NCBI RefSeq assembly: GCF_030272615.1
Contig: NC_081413.1
Coordinates: forward strand, 331,139,302-331,203,301
DNA length: 64,000 nucleotides
DNA from: Cryptomeria japonica
Taxonomy: Eukaryota > Streptophyta > Pinopsida > Cupressales > Cupressaceae
Direction of reading: 5' to 3'
The notes under the pieces were generated by a model that was not told the origin of the DNA, did no database searches, and was given only the letters and a program-made list of their open reading frames with translations. The translations under genes and the position numbers were made by a program. Positions 21,333 to 33,550 of this stretch are shown here, in pieces (positions within the stretch are counted from its first letter, which is position 1; each line of letters opens with the position of its first letter).

Positions 21333-22558
21333 AGCCTCCAAAAGTCCGCCTTGAAGAGCAAAGGTCTAGAAGTCCGCCCATGTTGGAGATGTCTAAAAGT
21401 CCGCCATGTTGGGAGGTAGACCAAAACTCTGCCAAGATGGGAGAGATGCTTGAAGTCCGCCCAAGAGGAGGGATGCCTAAAGTCTGCCCTAGGAGGTGTC
21501 TCCAAAGTCCGCTCAAGGTGGGAGTGTTGCCTAAAGTCCGCCTTGCACGGAGCAACTCCAAAGTCCGCCATGTATGTGTAGGGTGCATAGGGGTGTAGCC
21601 TAAAGTCCGCCCAAGCATGCCAAGTGATGAGAAGCCAAGTCTAAAACTCCGCCATAGGTTAGAGAGCCATGAGGAGGTGTCTCCAAAGTCCGCCCAAGGT
21701 GGGAGAGATGATAGAAGTCCGCCCAAGTTGGGGACACCACCAAGGTCCGCCCAAGATGAGACACCACCAAAGTCCGCCCAAGGTGGAAAGCGCCTCAAAG
21801 TCCGCCCAAGGTGGGAGCACTCTTTAAAGTCTGCCCAAGCATGCCAAGTGATGGAGAAGCCTTGTCCAAAGTCCGCCCAAGAAGAGAGGTCATGTGGGAG
21901 CTAACTTCAAAGTCCTCCATGCCTTAGGAGAGTCATGAGGAGGGACCTTCAAAGTCCGCCCCATGCCTTAGTTAAATTTACACTTCGATGGAGGCCATGA
22001 AGGAGCAATGTCTAAAGTCCGCCCCATGCCTTAGCCAAAATTTCGCCTTGATGGAGCCAAGTCTAAAGTCCGCCAAAGGTTAGAGAGCCATGTAGGAGGT
22101 GCCACCAAAGTTTGCCATGCCTAAGGGGACTCACCAAAACTCCGCCCATGGTGCTGGTCATCCAAAACTCCGCTCAAGGTGCTGCTGAGTGAATGGCCTT
22201 GAAACTCCGCCCTATCCTTCCATGTTGGTGGCCAACCCTTCAAAGTCCGCCATGTTTTGGAAGAGGCCATGATGGCCAACACTCTAAAGTCCGCCATGTG
22301 TGTGGGGTGCCCAAGGGGTGAAGTCCAAAGTCTGCCCTATGTTGGAGACCCATCAAAACTCCGCCCTACCCTAGCAAAATGAGGCAAAGGTCTAGAAGTC
22401 CGCCCATGTTGGAGATGTCTTAGAAGTCCGCCTAGGGGGTGTGTTCCAAAGTCCGCCCTATGCCTTAGCCAAAAATTCGCCTTGATTGAGCTTTGCTCAA
22501 AGTCCGCCCTCCATGTTGAAGGGACCCTTCAAAACTCCCCCCAAGGAAGTAGATACTA
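21333..22558 (+). repeat. AAAGTCCGCC motif array
   Basis: I count about 35 copies of AAAGTCCGCC or close variants (AAAACTCCGCC, AAAGTCTGCCC) in 1.2 kb, commonly 26-29 or 40-42 bases apart, separated by short variable spacers rich in CAAGGTGGGAG and CATGCCTTAG. Three more copies follow at 29267-29350 beyond the inserted B1 unit, showing that the array was continuous before B1 arrived. The long minus-strand frame at 21295-21798 is a by-product of the repeat. Confidence 0.9.
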
Positions 22559-23099
22559 AGTATTGTTGTCCTCATTTTTGTTTCCAAAAATGAAGGACCA
22601 CTACGATGCAATTTTTATGAAAAAATAAAAATTATTACTCTATGGCACGCTTCCCGAGGCAGAATTTTGACTAATCCTTGGACTGGCTTAACCCTCAGTC
22701 TGTTCTCGAACTACGTTTCGAATATCGTCTAATTCTGGGTTCGTTTGCTATGCCTTTCCTTCAATTTCGGGTTTTAAAACCCAGACTGCAGGTGGAGAAT
22801 TTTCTTCAAACTGCAAGTTTTAATGATATTCATTGTTGTGGTCTTTGTAGGGGAATTTTTGATCACTTACATGTGCATTTTTTATTTCAAATATGTCACT
22901 TGTAATTTATTTTAAGTTTCCCATTTAATGTTTTTATCTTTTTGTTGTTTTTTGGTTTTTTTTTTAGTTAAAATAGGGGTTTTTTTAGCTCAACTGCAAG
23001 TAAACTTGCAGTTTGTCCAAAAAACCCCTACTTTAATGGGTTTTACATGTAATAGGGATTTTAAATCCCCATTACATGTGTGCAAGTGTTTAATACTTG

Positions 23100-23400
23100 T
23101 TGTAGGGATTTTATTTCCCCCTTACAAGTATTTTTAAACTTGCAGTTTGTCTTTCAAAACCCGATTTTAACATAAAAGTTCATTTTTGACAATTTTAAAC
23201 TTGTCATTTATCCAAGAAAACCCGATTTTGGCTTAATGAGTGAAAAAGTGAAATTTTAAACTTGTTGTTTTATATCTAAAACCCGATTTTGAGCATGAAA
23301 AGGAAAAAGGTGCAAATCGAACTTGTCATTTTGTGTCTAAAACCCGATTTGCTTCCTTTTGAAGAAATCGAACTTGTCATTCATTTTTCAAAACCCGAAA
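23100..23400 (+). repeat. 61-base-period CCGATTTT array in the B1 leader
   Basis: CCGATTTT or its variant occurs at 23161, 23222, 23283, 23344 and 23395, spaced 61, 61, 61 and 51 bases. Each is preceded by AAACTTG or GAACTTG about 25-30 bases upstream and by a run of A then CC. Between these anchors the units differ. Confidence 0.85.
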
Positions 23401-24700
23401 TGCAAGAGGGAAGCGATTTTGGACTTTTTCAAGGCGAAATTCGTGGATGAATCGTTGGATGAAGGAGGCGTTTTGGGTTTGCATCCTATCTTCTTGCATT
23501 TTTGGACATCTATCATGCCATTTCAAGGACAAATTCGCTGGTTTTTACCCTAAAAAACAGCAACTACGTTTTTTTCTAACGTGCATCATTAATGCCACGA
23601 TTTGAGGGGTTGAATCTTCAACGTTACCCACACTCCTAAAATCGTTTTGGCCTTTCTTCCTAAGGCGTGGAGGGTAAGAGAGGTTTCGCACCATTTAATG
23701 GTGCATTGAATGTGTAATGTGTGATGAATGCCCCGTTTTTCACAAAAACGTGACTCTCTTGGCTGCGTGTTAAATCCTTTGGCATTAATATCTCTTCAAA
23801 CACCTTTGGTGTTATTTTTCCAGCAAATACCTTGATCGTTTTGCTTCAACAAACTTGAAATGAACACTTTCATTGGCATTTTACTCTTGCAAGTTTAAGA
23901 TTGCTACCATTTTTGGGGGCATTTTCACAAAAACGTGATAAGGGTTTAATAGTTCAGTTTTGCTTCTTCATCTCAAAGAAGTATTGCATTGTTGGAGAAG
24001 CATTTTGATTTTCCAATCAAGGTATGTTCTTCCTTTCTTCTCTTATTTTTATTATTTTCGTGTTTTCTTCATTTTTCGTTTTTTGTTACATTCTTCGCAT
24101 GTGTTGTTCTTCCCTTAAAATTGGTTTTCATGAAACAAATCTTCCCTTTGAAATGCAATTGTTAAATTGCATTATTCTTCTCAAAATTCCATCTTAGCTT
24201 GTATTCGAGATTTTTAATCTCGATTACAAGTTCGCTGGAAATTCTTGTTCTTCCCCTACGGTTGAGGAATTTAATCATTTTTGGTTAAATTTCCAAGCTT
24301 GAAAAATGTGAAATACCCCTCTTGCAAATTCGGGTTTTGAAAACCGGATTACATGTTGAAAAGATCTTCTCATTTTCATGAAAATGACTATCCCGGATAT
24401 TCCCATTTCTATCCATCCACGTTCCCCATATCCGCACTTTCCATTTCCATCATTTCCCGCAAGTCAAAATCCCATTTTTCATCCGTTTCTCCATTTTCGA
24501 ATTTACAAGTATACTTGTATTCAGGTTTTAAAATCCCGATTGCATGTATGTACTTTCCAACTTGTATACTTGCGAAAATTCCCCCAAGATCCGAAATTGG
24601 TCAAAGTCAAGATTTTCCCATTTCTACATGTCTTCCCTCTTCTTCTCACAAAACCGTGAGATTCAGAGATCAAAGTTTTACCCATTTGAAAAAAGAAAAA

Positions 24701-27700
24701 ATGATATTTGCAGCTGATTATGATGTGGCCTTAACCCTTTTAAGTCTTCATCACAGCATTCCAGGTTCGCAATCAATGTCAGATTTGCCGGCATCGCCAA
24801 CTCCAAAGAAAATGAAATACAAATATGACAAATACCAGAATGAGGTTGCACCTTCCCAGGTATCTTCTCCATTGGATCGTATCAGGGACACAGAAATAGG
24901 GCACGTTGATATGGCAGAATTCATTCACAGGGTAGAAGATCCACAGGACAACAACTTGCAGCGGCTGTTGGACAGCCATATCCATCATGCGTCTTCTTTC
25001 CCAGTGGCTGCCCTAGAACCTGAATTTATTCTTGCATGCGCCCATCATTTTGACAAAGAGTCAAGAGTCATAAAAAATGATGATGGTGAAGCCATAATTC
25101 GTCTTGATGCGGATACAATCGAGAAGGTCTTCAAAATACCTCCTGCACCTGTTTATATGGAAATCACCAAAGAAAGTGCAGCAGAGTATTATGTGAAAAG
25201 AGAAAAAGATTGCAAGCACCACATCAATAAGTGGATTCATGAGCCACGTCCTTCCTTCTCAAGATGGGCAAAGTTGTACCGTTGTGATTTCAAGTGGGAG
25301 ATAGGAGACACCATCACTCTTCTCAGCAGAATGTTAGGCCTTGAGCACTCTAATGTCTTTGAGCCATGGATGTATCAATTCATCATGTTCATACGGCAGT
25401 CGCATCACATTTCATGGGGTGAAATCATCAGCGATGCTCTGTGCGAGCAACTTGCAGCGGTTCCTACCACTATGACCTTCTTTATGAATTCTTACTTGGT
25501 ATATTTAGCAGCATCACTTAGACACTTTCCAGGTCTTTCTACCAAGGGTGATCGCTCGCTCATACCAGTTTGGGAATATTATGACCAGCTGCCCTTGAAA
25601 CCTAGCAGACTACATTTCAGAAGAGTCCAAGACGCATTCTTTGGATATTTTATGTGTCAGTTTGACATGGATCTCAGAAATAAACGAGTATCAGATGAAG
25701 CATGGGTCAAGGTATCTGAGTATGGCTGCTTATTCCTGCAATTTCCCACCTTCACCTACATGAGGATTGGGTGCTATGATGGACAACCATACATGCTTCC
25801 AAGATACCCGACCGATAGGATAATTCTTATGGAGTTGGGAAGACAGATTATGGCTGTTCATACTCTTCAGTCTGCTAGACACAAGGTTGGAATGGGAATC
25901 TCCAGTACAAACCCATTGAAAATTGGTCGATACTCCCTTGTCACATCTGTGAAGGCTAAGGCCATGGAGGTTGAATTGCAAGAAATCAAGCTTAAGAGGT
26001 TCAAACCTAGAGCTGATTTTGATTATAGAGGTATGAAGGAAAAGATCAAGAAATCCTTTGTACATGTTCATCGCATTGAAGACATCTAGGCAGATCTCCG
26101 CACAGAAGCTGAAGTCCTGAAGATGGATTACTGCAGGCTCACTGTTGAGCAAATTGTTGACTTGAACTTGGCAGATATCCCACAAGGGATGATTGATGAC
26201 GGGCGTATACTTGATCCTGAATACACTTCACGGAGGGTTGAGGAAGCTCCACTTCCTTTGATTCAATGGTCACATAAAGAGTGCGTCTCCATTCTTGACA
26301 GATTTTAGCCTATCTTGGCCAACACTAACGCATGGTTGAAAAGCAATGCTGTTAGACTTATCAAAATCAAGGTTGGGAAGGAAGATGATTCTACAGGGCC
26401 TCTTGGACGGAAGTCTGAGATTCAGATTGATAATAAGGAGGGTGCTTCATCTTCAAGCACAAGGATCAAATTACGAGTTAGTCGTGCAGTAGTGCTTCCA
26501 CCTGAAGAAACAACTACTCGTGGGAAGGAGAAATCACGGTTCCATGTTCAGGTGGTTGATCTGGATAATCCAGAAGAGGGGCAGCAATCTGATGATGCGC
26601 CTAAGTCTCCAGTTCTAGACACGCCTCACGAGGTCATTCCTCCAGTTTCCATTGAGACGCCTCTTTCTCCTCCTGATTTGCTCATTGATGAGTCTCCTCA
26701 GAATGCAGTTCCCATTTCAGCATACGAGCCTTCTCCTGATCAACAGCGAGAAAGTATGTTGAAAGTTCCTGAAGATATTCCCATTTGCATTCAGTTATCA
26801 GAAATTGACACTTCCACTTCTGGTTTTGAAGAATTCATGAGGCAATCTTCATGTCCGTTGGTAACTGAGCAAAACATAGTTGCTATTCAAACAGATATTC
26901 CTCCCAGGGTGACCACAGTGATTCAAACAGAAACTGCTTCTCCTTTGCCTACAGCTGCTACAGGAAGTGAGTTGATGACTTTGCCTCCATGGCTTAGTTC
27001 TTTCACCCCGAAAAGAAAGAAGCAAGAAATCTCACCTGATGCCTTCGACTACCAGCAACTCAAACAGTCCAGATCCAAAGTTGCTAAGAAGGCGAAGACT
27101 ATTTCCAGGGTAACTGTTGATAGCAACAAGATGAAGGTAGCTGAAATTGTGGAACCTATTGCAGATAAACCACTTGAGGAAATGTCAGCTGCTGATTATA
27201 GGGTTACAAAGGTAGAATTGGGCAAGCAAACACATGAGGTTATTAAACATGATGCTCAGTTTTCTGTTGCTTCACTAGTGCAAAGATGTGACGATCTTCT
27301 TGCTACGAAAAACAAGCTAGAAGAAGAAAATCGACAGCTCATGGCAGCCATCCATAAAATCACAAAACTGCTGCCGAAGGGAGTAACTCTATTGGTTCTT
27401 CTGGTTCCCAAGAATCGATTCGTGGAGTGGAAAGAGCTGCTCAGAAAGTACAAGCACTGGATTCTTGGGTTGATCAGCTTCATGATCAATGCGTGCAAGT
27501 GATAAAAGACATTTTTCAAATAATGTCTAAGCTGGAAACCATTGAGGAGAAATTGGATCAGACTTCTAACACTTTCAAAAAGAATCTGGAAAGTGTTGAG
27601 AAAAGTCTGGCAATCTGGCGTACCATGCCCCAACAACAGCTCAATATCCTGCAGGATCACGCCATCATTTCTTCCAGGGTCATGTACTTGGAATTCGAGG

Positions 27701-28131
27701 AACTCATGGAAAATAAAACTCTTGTTCTTAAATCCCTCATCGAAGAGATCAGCGATGCAAGGAAATTCCGGGATGAAGTTTATCAAGGTATTGTCTCACA
27801 TTGTGAAAGGGCTTCTTGCAATATAGTAAGTCAGGATGGAGAGCTAATTCCAGAAGAAGAAGTTCTTGCGGACTTACAGATGAGGATTCATGGTGAATGG
27901 AGGAGTGAACAATTCTCGGCAGTTTCAATTCAAGCATTGATGAAACATCAAGCCTTTTTGCATGAGATCCAGTCCATCCTGGATAGAGACAATTCCGCGC
28001 TCCTCCGCTGTCACGACACTATTGTGAAGACTATGGTAGTTGCTAAGAACACTCATGAACCGAATCCCGAGGAACTACAAGCGAGCATCCGGAAATTTCA
28101 AGGATTCATGTCTTCACAAAAGGCAACCTAA
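24701..28131 (+). pseudogene. B-family giant-LTR protein (~1140 codons), copy 1
   Basis: The start ATG at 24701 (MIFAADYDVA) is conserved in B2 (34684), whereas the upstream open frame is not. The frame is broken by TAG at 26087 (B2 has TGG), TAG at 26306 (B2 has CAG) and a one-base deletion near 27369, so only three point lesions separate it from an open gene. Residues 1-~460 are globular, with LDADTIEKVFKIP (about 145), several Trp/aromatic motifs and TYMRIGCYDGQPYMLP (about 350), homologous to C. Next comes a Pro/Ser/Glu-rich linker (26400-27050) with a basic cluster (TPKRKKQE). The C-terminus (27250-28131) is a long coiled coil (LEEENRQLMAAIHKI, IMSKLETIEEKL). No gag/pol motif. Likely multimeric; role unknown. 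It lies between array and promoter, i.e. in the U3 part of the LTR. Confidence 0.75.
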
Positions 28132-28440
28132 GTGTTTTTCAACACTTAGTTGAATTTTCTCTCTTTTGTAATCTTTAGTTGTAATTTCGTTTTGACAAGT
28201 TACATGTAAAAGTAATTTTTGTAAAATACAAGTTACACATTACTTGTACTTTTGTAATTACATGTAAGGCAACTACAAGTTATGTCCGATTAGGACTGTA
28301 GTTGGAATAAGTCTTAGTTAGTTAGAGTAACTCTTAGTTAATTAATGAAGTCTCAGTTATTTATTGAAGGAGTCTTGGTGGATGAGAGAATCTCTCAAGT
28401 TAGTTAGGATCCTTCCACCTTTTTCTCAAGGCTCCTCTTC

Positions 28441-28447
28441 TATAAAT
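28441..28447 (+). promoter_or_regulatory. B1 promoter TATA box
   Basis: TATAAAT, in CTCCTCTTC-TATAAATACT, is conserved at 38384-38390 in B2. It lies about 310 bases after the gene and 800 bases before the 3' end, so the hairpin array that follows would be in the transcript and the upstream gene would need another promoter or a neighbouring LTR copy. Confidence 0.6.
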
Positions 28448-28512
28448 ACTGGAGAGGTCCATTGTAAATATATCTTTTGGAAAGCAAGCAAAAACTCTGC
28501 CAAATTTACAGC

Positions 28513-28985
28513 AAGAAGTCTTTGAGCTTATGAATGTGAATTGAAGGTTTTGGAAGAATAATAAAGAAGGATTACTCAAGTTTTGGGTCTTTGAGCTACA
28601 CGTTTGAGTTTGAATCTTTTTATTTCTTCTATGCAAAGTGTTTCTAAAGGAGCTTAGTCCAATCTGATTTGAAGTCTTTGAGCTGCAAGTAGAGAAGATT
28701 AATTAAAATAGGAAACTCTCTTGAAGGAGCAGCAAGTCTTTGAGCTTGCGTCCATTCTTGAGGAAAATTATTGTTTGATAAGAAATAGCAGCAAGTCTTT
28801 GAGCTCGCATTATTTCTTGTCTTTATGTTGAAAGAATAGATTATTCCAGTCTTTGAGCTGTTATCTTTTATTCGTTGTAAATTTTAGTATAGCAAAGGGT
28901 AGATAGGACTTCCAATAGTCAAGTCTTTGAGCTTGATATTGCTGTCCCGTCCCGAAGGAAGTGACGGAAGTCTTTGCGCTTTCAG
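28513..28985 (+). repeat. Eight hairpins with a constant TCTTTGAG loop (B1)
   Basis: The core AGTCTTTGAGCT or a near variant starts at 28517, 28586, 28673, 28735, 28794, 28848, 28922 and 28969. In most units the bases flanking the TCTTTGAG octamer pair: GCAAG/CTTGC (unit 4), GTCAAG/CTTGAT (7), CAG/CTG (6), GGAAG/CTTTC (8, one G-T). Units 2 and 5 pair poorly. The units lie downstream of the TATA box, so they would be in RNA. Confidence 0.7.
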
Positions 28986-29250
28986 GAAACTTCATTTCCT
29001 TTCTCTCATTTCAGTTGAAAGTAATTACTGCTGTTCATATTCAATCGCTATCCTTTTCTGTGAAGAGAAAAGGATATTGTCTTTCTTGAAGAAAGAAGGA
29101 AGACTGCTGTCCCATCCTATTTTTATTTCAGTTTTAGTTAGATAGGGGGAGCCTTCCCTTAATTAGGAGAGTTTTTACTCGTGTGCTGTGGTTGAAACCA
29201 CAATTTTGTATATTTCCCCTAAGTGTACAAAATTTTCAACCAACAAGTAT

Positions 29251-30940
29251 GATGTTGAAGAGCCTTCTCAAACCCCGCCATGCCTTGGAGAGGTAAGGAA
29301 AGTCTGCCCAAGTTTGAGGAAGATGAAGGTAAGCCTCCAAAAGTCCGCCTACACATAAAAGTCAAACAAAATCAACGAAAATACAAAGTGATGTCATGAA
29401 AATCCTTCAAGATTTCGAACTTAAATCCAAAATAGAAAGTTTTCAAAAGGAGAATATTGGAAGATTGATAAGGATTTTGAACTTAAATCCAAAATGCAAT
29501 TTTTTTTTTAAAGAGAATATTGGAAGATTAATAAATATTTCGAACTTATAGCCAAATTGGAAACTTTTGGAAGATATTTTCTTTGAATTTGGAAACATGA
29601 CAACACTTTCCAGAAGAATGAAGTTAAAATTGGAAACATGATTTGGAAGATTTTAAGGGTTTCTGATTGAGGATTTAACTTTATTTACAAATACTTCGTT
29701 GTAAACTTCATTTCTACACCAAGAAGTTCAAAAATATTAAGGAGAGCATGGTAAAATACTTTCAGTTTGGAGTTCATCTGGAGAAAGTTTTGGATATTGC
29801 TGGAAGATGGATAACTTTTTTGACAAAAGTTTCACAGATTTTTGGAGAAAGACAACCAGTGTAAGGACGAATTATTGAATCTCTCCTGAATTTTTGAGTA
29901 TTTTTGAAGGTGAAATTAAATTCATGATGCAGATTTATGTATTTTCTGAGTTTTTCCAGAGTTTGAGAAATGATTTTTAGTAAATTTGTTCGAATTTCTA
30001 AGGGAGGAAAATCATTTTTTTGGGCTAAGTATAAGAAATTTTCGGAGTTATAACACTTGGTGTTGGATTGTGATCACAGTTATCTTGAAGGTTGGAGAAT
30101 TTACATGTGAAAATCCCATTCTCATGGCTAAGTATGAAAATGAAGTGAAATTTTCCAAACACTTAGCCATTCGTAGCCTCGATTTTCTTTAATCCAAGAT
30201 AGATTTCTAACTTATTTTCCTTTGGTTTTACAGGTCGCAGGAGGAAATAGAAGCGGGATCATCATAGAGATCGCAGTCGGAGTTCACAGGCAAGGTTCAT
30301 CCGGGCGTGAAGATAGCCAAAATTTGGCTAAGTATGGGAAATGTTGAAGGCATGTCAGGGTATCGAGAAGGAGGACATGATCATAGCGAATGCCTGAACA
30401 ACTTGATCCCATCATTTCATATTTGCAAGGGGTTACCCAGAGCTTTTTAACCCTCCTCCCACGCAACATAAATTGGCAATTGAAGGCAGGATCATCACAG
30501 AAAACACAAGTGGAGTTTTGAGCCAATTTTAGAATTGAAAACGGGACCACGAGCAAGGTTCGTCGGAGCATAGAGAGGGACAAAATTTGGCTAAGTATGA
30601 GAAATACTTCGCGAAGAGATTTCTTCTCCAAATTCGAGGCACTTGAAAGAATCTCAAGGCATCAAGAAAGTAAAGTTCTCAGACTTGGTGAAAATATGGG
30701 AAAGTTAAATAAACTTCCAACTTCTTGAAGGATTTCATCTCCTGAAGGAATTAAAAAGACAAGCTCCCAAGCAGAATCAAATGGTGACAAGAAGGAATCA
30801 AATTTACATACTTAGATGATTTCTTGACACAAATTGGAGAATTCAAGGAAGACATCCAACATGTTGAGGTGGCGCCTTGTCATTTTCCAACCAATCAGAT
30901 CGCTCCAAGTCAGCATGTCCAGGTTCGATGAACATGACTT
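29251..30940 (+). other. D1 continuation, non-coding
   Basis: After the last AAAGTCCGCC copies (to 29350) comes AT-rich DNA with loose repeats of TTTCGAACTTA-AATCC and GGAAGATT (29400-29660), then a GC-richer part with GCCAAAATTTGGCTAAGTATG (30315; a close variant, GACAAAATTTGGCTAAGTATGAG, at 30580). From 30610 it matches window start A1. The minus-strand frame 30284-30631 shows no recognisable motif. Confidence 0.5.
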
Positions 30941-30945
30941 ATCAA

Positions 30946-31153
30946 GAAGCTTCTAGAAGGGCACACTTCACAATGCAACAACCTTCTATTTTCATTGATG
31001 GTTCATATTTAGTAAGAAGGACAAGTGTCCCAAATGTAATTGGTCGAGGGTAGTTAGTTTTGGGAAACCCTAATTAGGGTTTATAGCTTTCAATCTGGGC
31101 CCTTGATCACTGTTTGATCTCGACCGTTCATTTATTCTTGAAAACTATATAAG
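30946..31153 (+). promoter_or_regulatory. D1 LTR promoter module
   Basis: GAA-nn-TTC-nn-GAA at 30946-30958 is a three-unit heat-shock element. The perfect 18-base palindrome AAACCCTAATTAGGGTTT is at 31065-31082. TATATAAG is at 31146-31153. All three are placed as in A1. Confidence 0.7.
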
Positions 31154-31946
31154 GCTACCTCCTCTCATTTGGAGAGTGTGAGGTTTTTGATGTATTGTTG
31201 CTTAATGTCATTTCCAGATAATATATTGCATGTGCGCTGCTTTGTAATCTCTATTATTTGAATGATTTGCATGGTTTCAATTGCCTCAACACTTAGTTAG
31301 AAATAATTTAGATTTGCTTTCATTGTTGTTAATTTGAATGAAGGATTTGATAAGTATCAATTGATGGTGTATATCCGCTCATACTTTTGGTAAATGGATG
31401 ATTTCCATTCTACCGTGCAAAGTTAGTCTGAGCCCATCCCCTGTGCATCCCAACATCTCGATCATAAGCACAACCCATTGAAGATTGCACCGGCCTTGTG
31501 TAGTTGTCCCTAGTGTGGCAAAGCAAGGTTTGGTTTCTCGAAAGCATCCAGTTGATACCGTCTCCAGAATTCGTAGGATTATATTAGCCTTCCTGCACCC
31601 TATCTCTTTTTCCCTTTCTTTTGAAAGTCTAAATCCTAGAAAATTTCCCCCCCCAAAAAAGAAGAGCCTAAAATTGTTAAATCCATCTAAGTCCAGTAGT
31701 TCAAGATACTTGTCAAACGTAAGTCCCCCTTGAAATTTCAGCATACACTACCCAAGAAGCTATTCCACTAAAGTCGCTTGTTCGCACATATAGACCTTGG
31801 AATCGGTAGTGATTTTTCAGGAGAGTATAGAATACCTTCGGGTATCCTATCCTAATGTTTGGTAGATGATAAAACAGACACCAACACGTAGTAGGTTTGT
31901 TGTTTTGCACAACTCAACAACTACCTTACACTACTAAGTTGTCTTG

Positions 31947-32793
31947 TGTAATGTCCCCTTTTGGTCCATTCCAACATTCCTTGGAAAGTTCCAAGATTCT
32001 TGGATAATGCCAACTTTATCAGATAGGACATTTGACAGTGGTAGTGAGTTTAGGAGATCAAGATCAATCCAATGATACTTTTCAGCTAAGTCATCGCGTT
32101 CGAATTCAAATTCAAGTTCTCCAACCATAAAATTCGGATGAAGTTCGGCAAGGGCAAAAAATTCGGAAAAAAATTCGGCATTAAATTCGCCTATATAAAT
32201 TTAAATTTTTTAAATATATAAAAAATAAATTCATTAGATTATCAATAACTTAAAATTTTAAAAAGATTCGAAATACTATTATAAAATAAAGTAATTTTGA
32301 AATGAAATCATCAAATTTATTATTTATTTAAATTACATAATATTATTAAATTTAAATTAATATAAATATTTCACAATGTTAATTAAATTATTAAAAATAA
32401 ATCTATATTATAAATTTATAATACATTATAGTAAATTTAAAAAACTCCTCTTCATATTTTGTAATTTATAAAACATTATCTTTATATATTACTAAATTAA
32501 AAATACATTATTATTATAATTTTAATACATTCTTTATAGTATATACATTAAATGGTCGAAGTGGCTGAATAGGGGGCTCACCATGACTATTGTATATTGG
32601 GCCTTTAATCATTATTGCTATACATTATCATTATATTTAATATGTATAGTAAACTCCGATAAACTCCTCTTCGAAAGTCTTTTTCGCAGCGGATTGATGG
32701 CGTGAGAGCAATTTCATTCAAATTGATGGTTCCAATGTAGATGAAGGAGAATACGCTTATTCATTCCGCCCAAGATTCATGCCTATTCCTCCT
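31947..32793 (+). repeat. LTR F, left part (interrupted by B2)
   Basis: Begins TGTAATGTCCCC like N1 and E. It carries several AAATTCGG motifs (32130-32190) and then an extremely AT-rich stretch (32190-32680). It is interrupted at 32793 by B2; sequence after B2 again has ATTCGGCGAA and leads to a TATA box, so the two parts are probably one LTR. Ends other than the left terminus are uncertain. Confidence 0.5.
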
Positions 32794-33249
32794 TCTTGTC
32801 CTCATTTTTGTTTTAAAAAATGAAGGACCATTACATAAATTTTTTGTGAAAAAATGAAACTTTTACTCTATGGCACACTTCTCGAGGCAGAATTTTGACT
32901 AATCCTTGGACTGGCTTAATCCTCAGTCCATCTTCGAACCACGTTTCGAATTTCGTCGCATTCTGGATTCGTTTGCTATGTCTGTCCTTCAATTTTGGGT
33001 TTTTTCTCCCTGACTTTGTAGGGAAAATTTTGACTAATTACAAGTGCACTTTATTGAAAATAAGAACTTGTAATTTTTTTTAAATTTCCCCCTTGATGCT
33101 TTTTGGCTTTTTAAGTTAAAATAGGGATTTTTTGGACAAGCTACAAGTAAACTTATAATTCTTTTCTAAAACCCCTACTTTAATGTCTTTTGCTTGTAAT
33201 GGGGATTTTAAACCCCTATTACATATGTGCAAGTTATTAAAACTTGTTG

Positions 33250-33550
33250 AGGGATTTTATTTTCCCTTTACAAGTAATTTTAAACTTGCACATCTCTCTC
33301 CAAAACCCGATTTTGCCTAGGAATGAAATAAAATGACATTTAAAACTTGTTATATTGCCCAAAAAACCCGATTTTCTCTATAAAGTGCATTTTGGAGGAT
33401 TTTAAACTTGTAATTGCATTTTAAAAACCCGATTTTGCCTTGTTGATGGAAAAATGCAATTTTAAACTTGCTATTTCATCTAAAAAACCCGATTTTCTTC
33501 TTTTCCATGCAAAATCGAACTTGTTCATCTTTCTAAAAAACCCGACCAGC
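33250..33550 (+). repeat. 61-base-period CCGATTTT array in the B2 leader
   Basis: CCGATTTT or a variant occurs at 33307, 33368, 33429, 33489 and 33542 (spacing 61, 61, 60, 53), matching the B1 array unit for unit, including the shorter last step, while spacers have diverged. Confidence 0.85.

Larger units (their letters stand above)
22564..29245 (+). mobile_element. B1: giant solo LTR (6.7 kb) carrying a long gene
   Basis: Starts TGTTGTCCTC and ends TTTTCAACCAACA, with the perfect 5-base duplication AGTAT at 22559-22563 and 29246-29250. It is inserted cleanly into the AAAGTCCGCC array of D1. No sequence is repeated between its two ends, and no primer-binding site follows. The 5' end forms a hairpin (GTCCT-CATTTTTG with CAAAAATG-AAGGAC, 22568-22598). 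Contents: a 61-base-period CCGATTTT array, a gene of about 1140 codons, a TATA box, and a U5-like tail with repeated hairpins. B2 (32794-39185) is a second, colinear copy. Confidence 0.88.
20070..31886 (+). mobile_element. D1: giant solo LTR, ~5.1 kb, split by B1
   Basis: Starts TGTTGTGACC (20070) and ends CACCAACA (31886), flanked by a perfect 5-base duplication CGTAG (20065-20069 and 31887-31891). Removing the inserted B1 unit and its duplicated AGTAT leaves about 5130 bases. There is no internal copy of either end, no primer-binding site and no polypurine tract, so it has the form of a solo LTR. Contents in order: terminal hairpin, 118-base tandem repeat, long hairpin, AAAGTCCGCC array, about 1.2 kb of non-coding DNA, promoter module, U5-like tail. 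Unlike B and C it has no long gene. D2 (45654-49754, minus) and D3 (61542-) are relatives. Confidence 0.88.

Noticed and set aside
21295-21798. 167-residue minus-strand frame rich in GRTLG/WADFGG
   Set aside because: Produced by translating the AAAGTCCGCC repeat; its periodic composition mirrors the DNA motif.
21333-22558. CRISPR-like appearance (short repeats with variable spacers)
   Set aside because: The DNA is plant nuclear with spliced genes, repeats are about 10 bases and imperfect, spacing is irregular, and the array sits inside an LTR-like unit; there are no cas genes.
24353-24700. Upstream extension of the B1 gene (MLKRSSHFHEN...)
   Set aside because: The corresponding region of B2 is not open in that frame, while both copies keep the ATG at 24701/34684.
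22564-29245. B1 as a DNA transposon
   Set aside because: Terminal inverted similarity is only five bases, the duplication is 5 bases with TG...CA ends, and no DDE transposase motif was seen. Not fully excluded without other copies.
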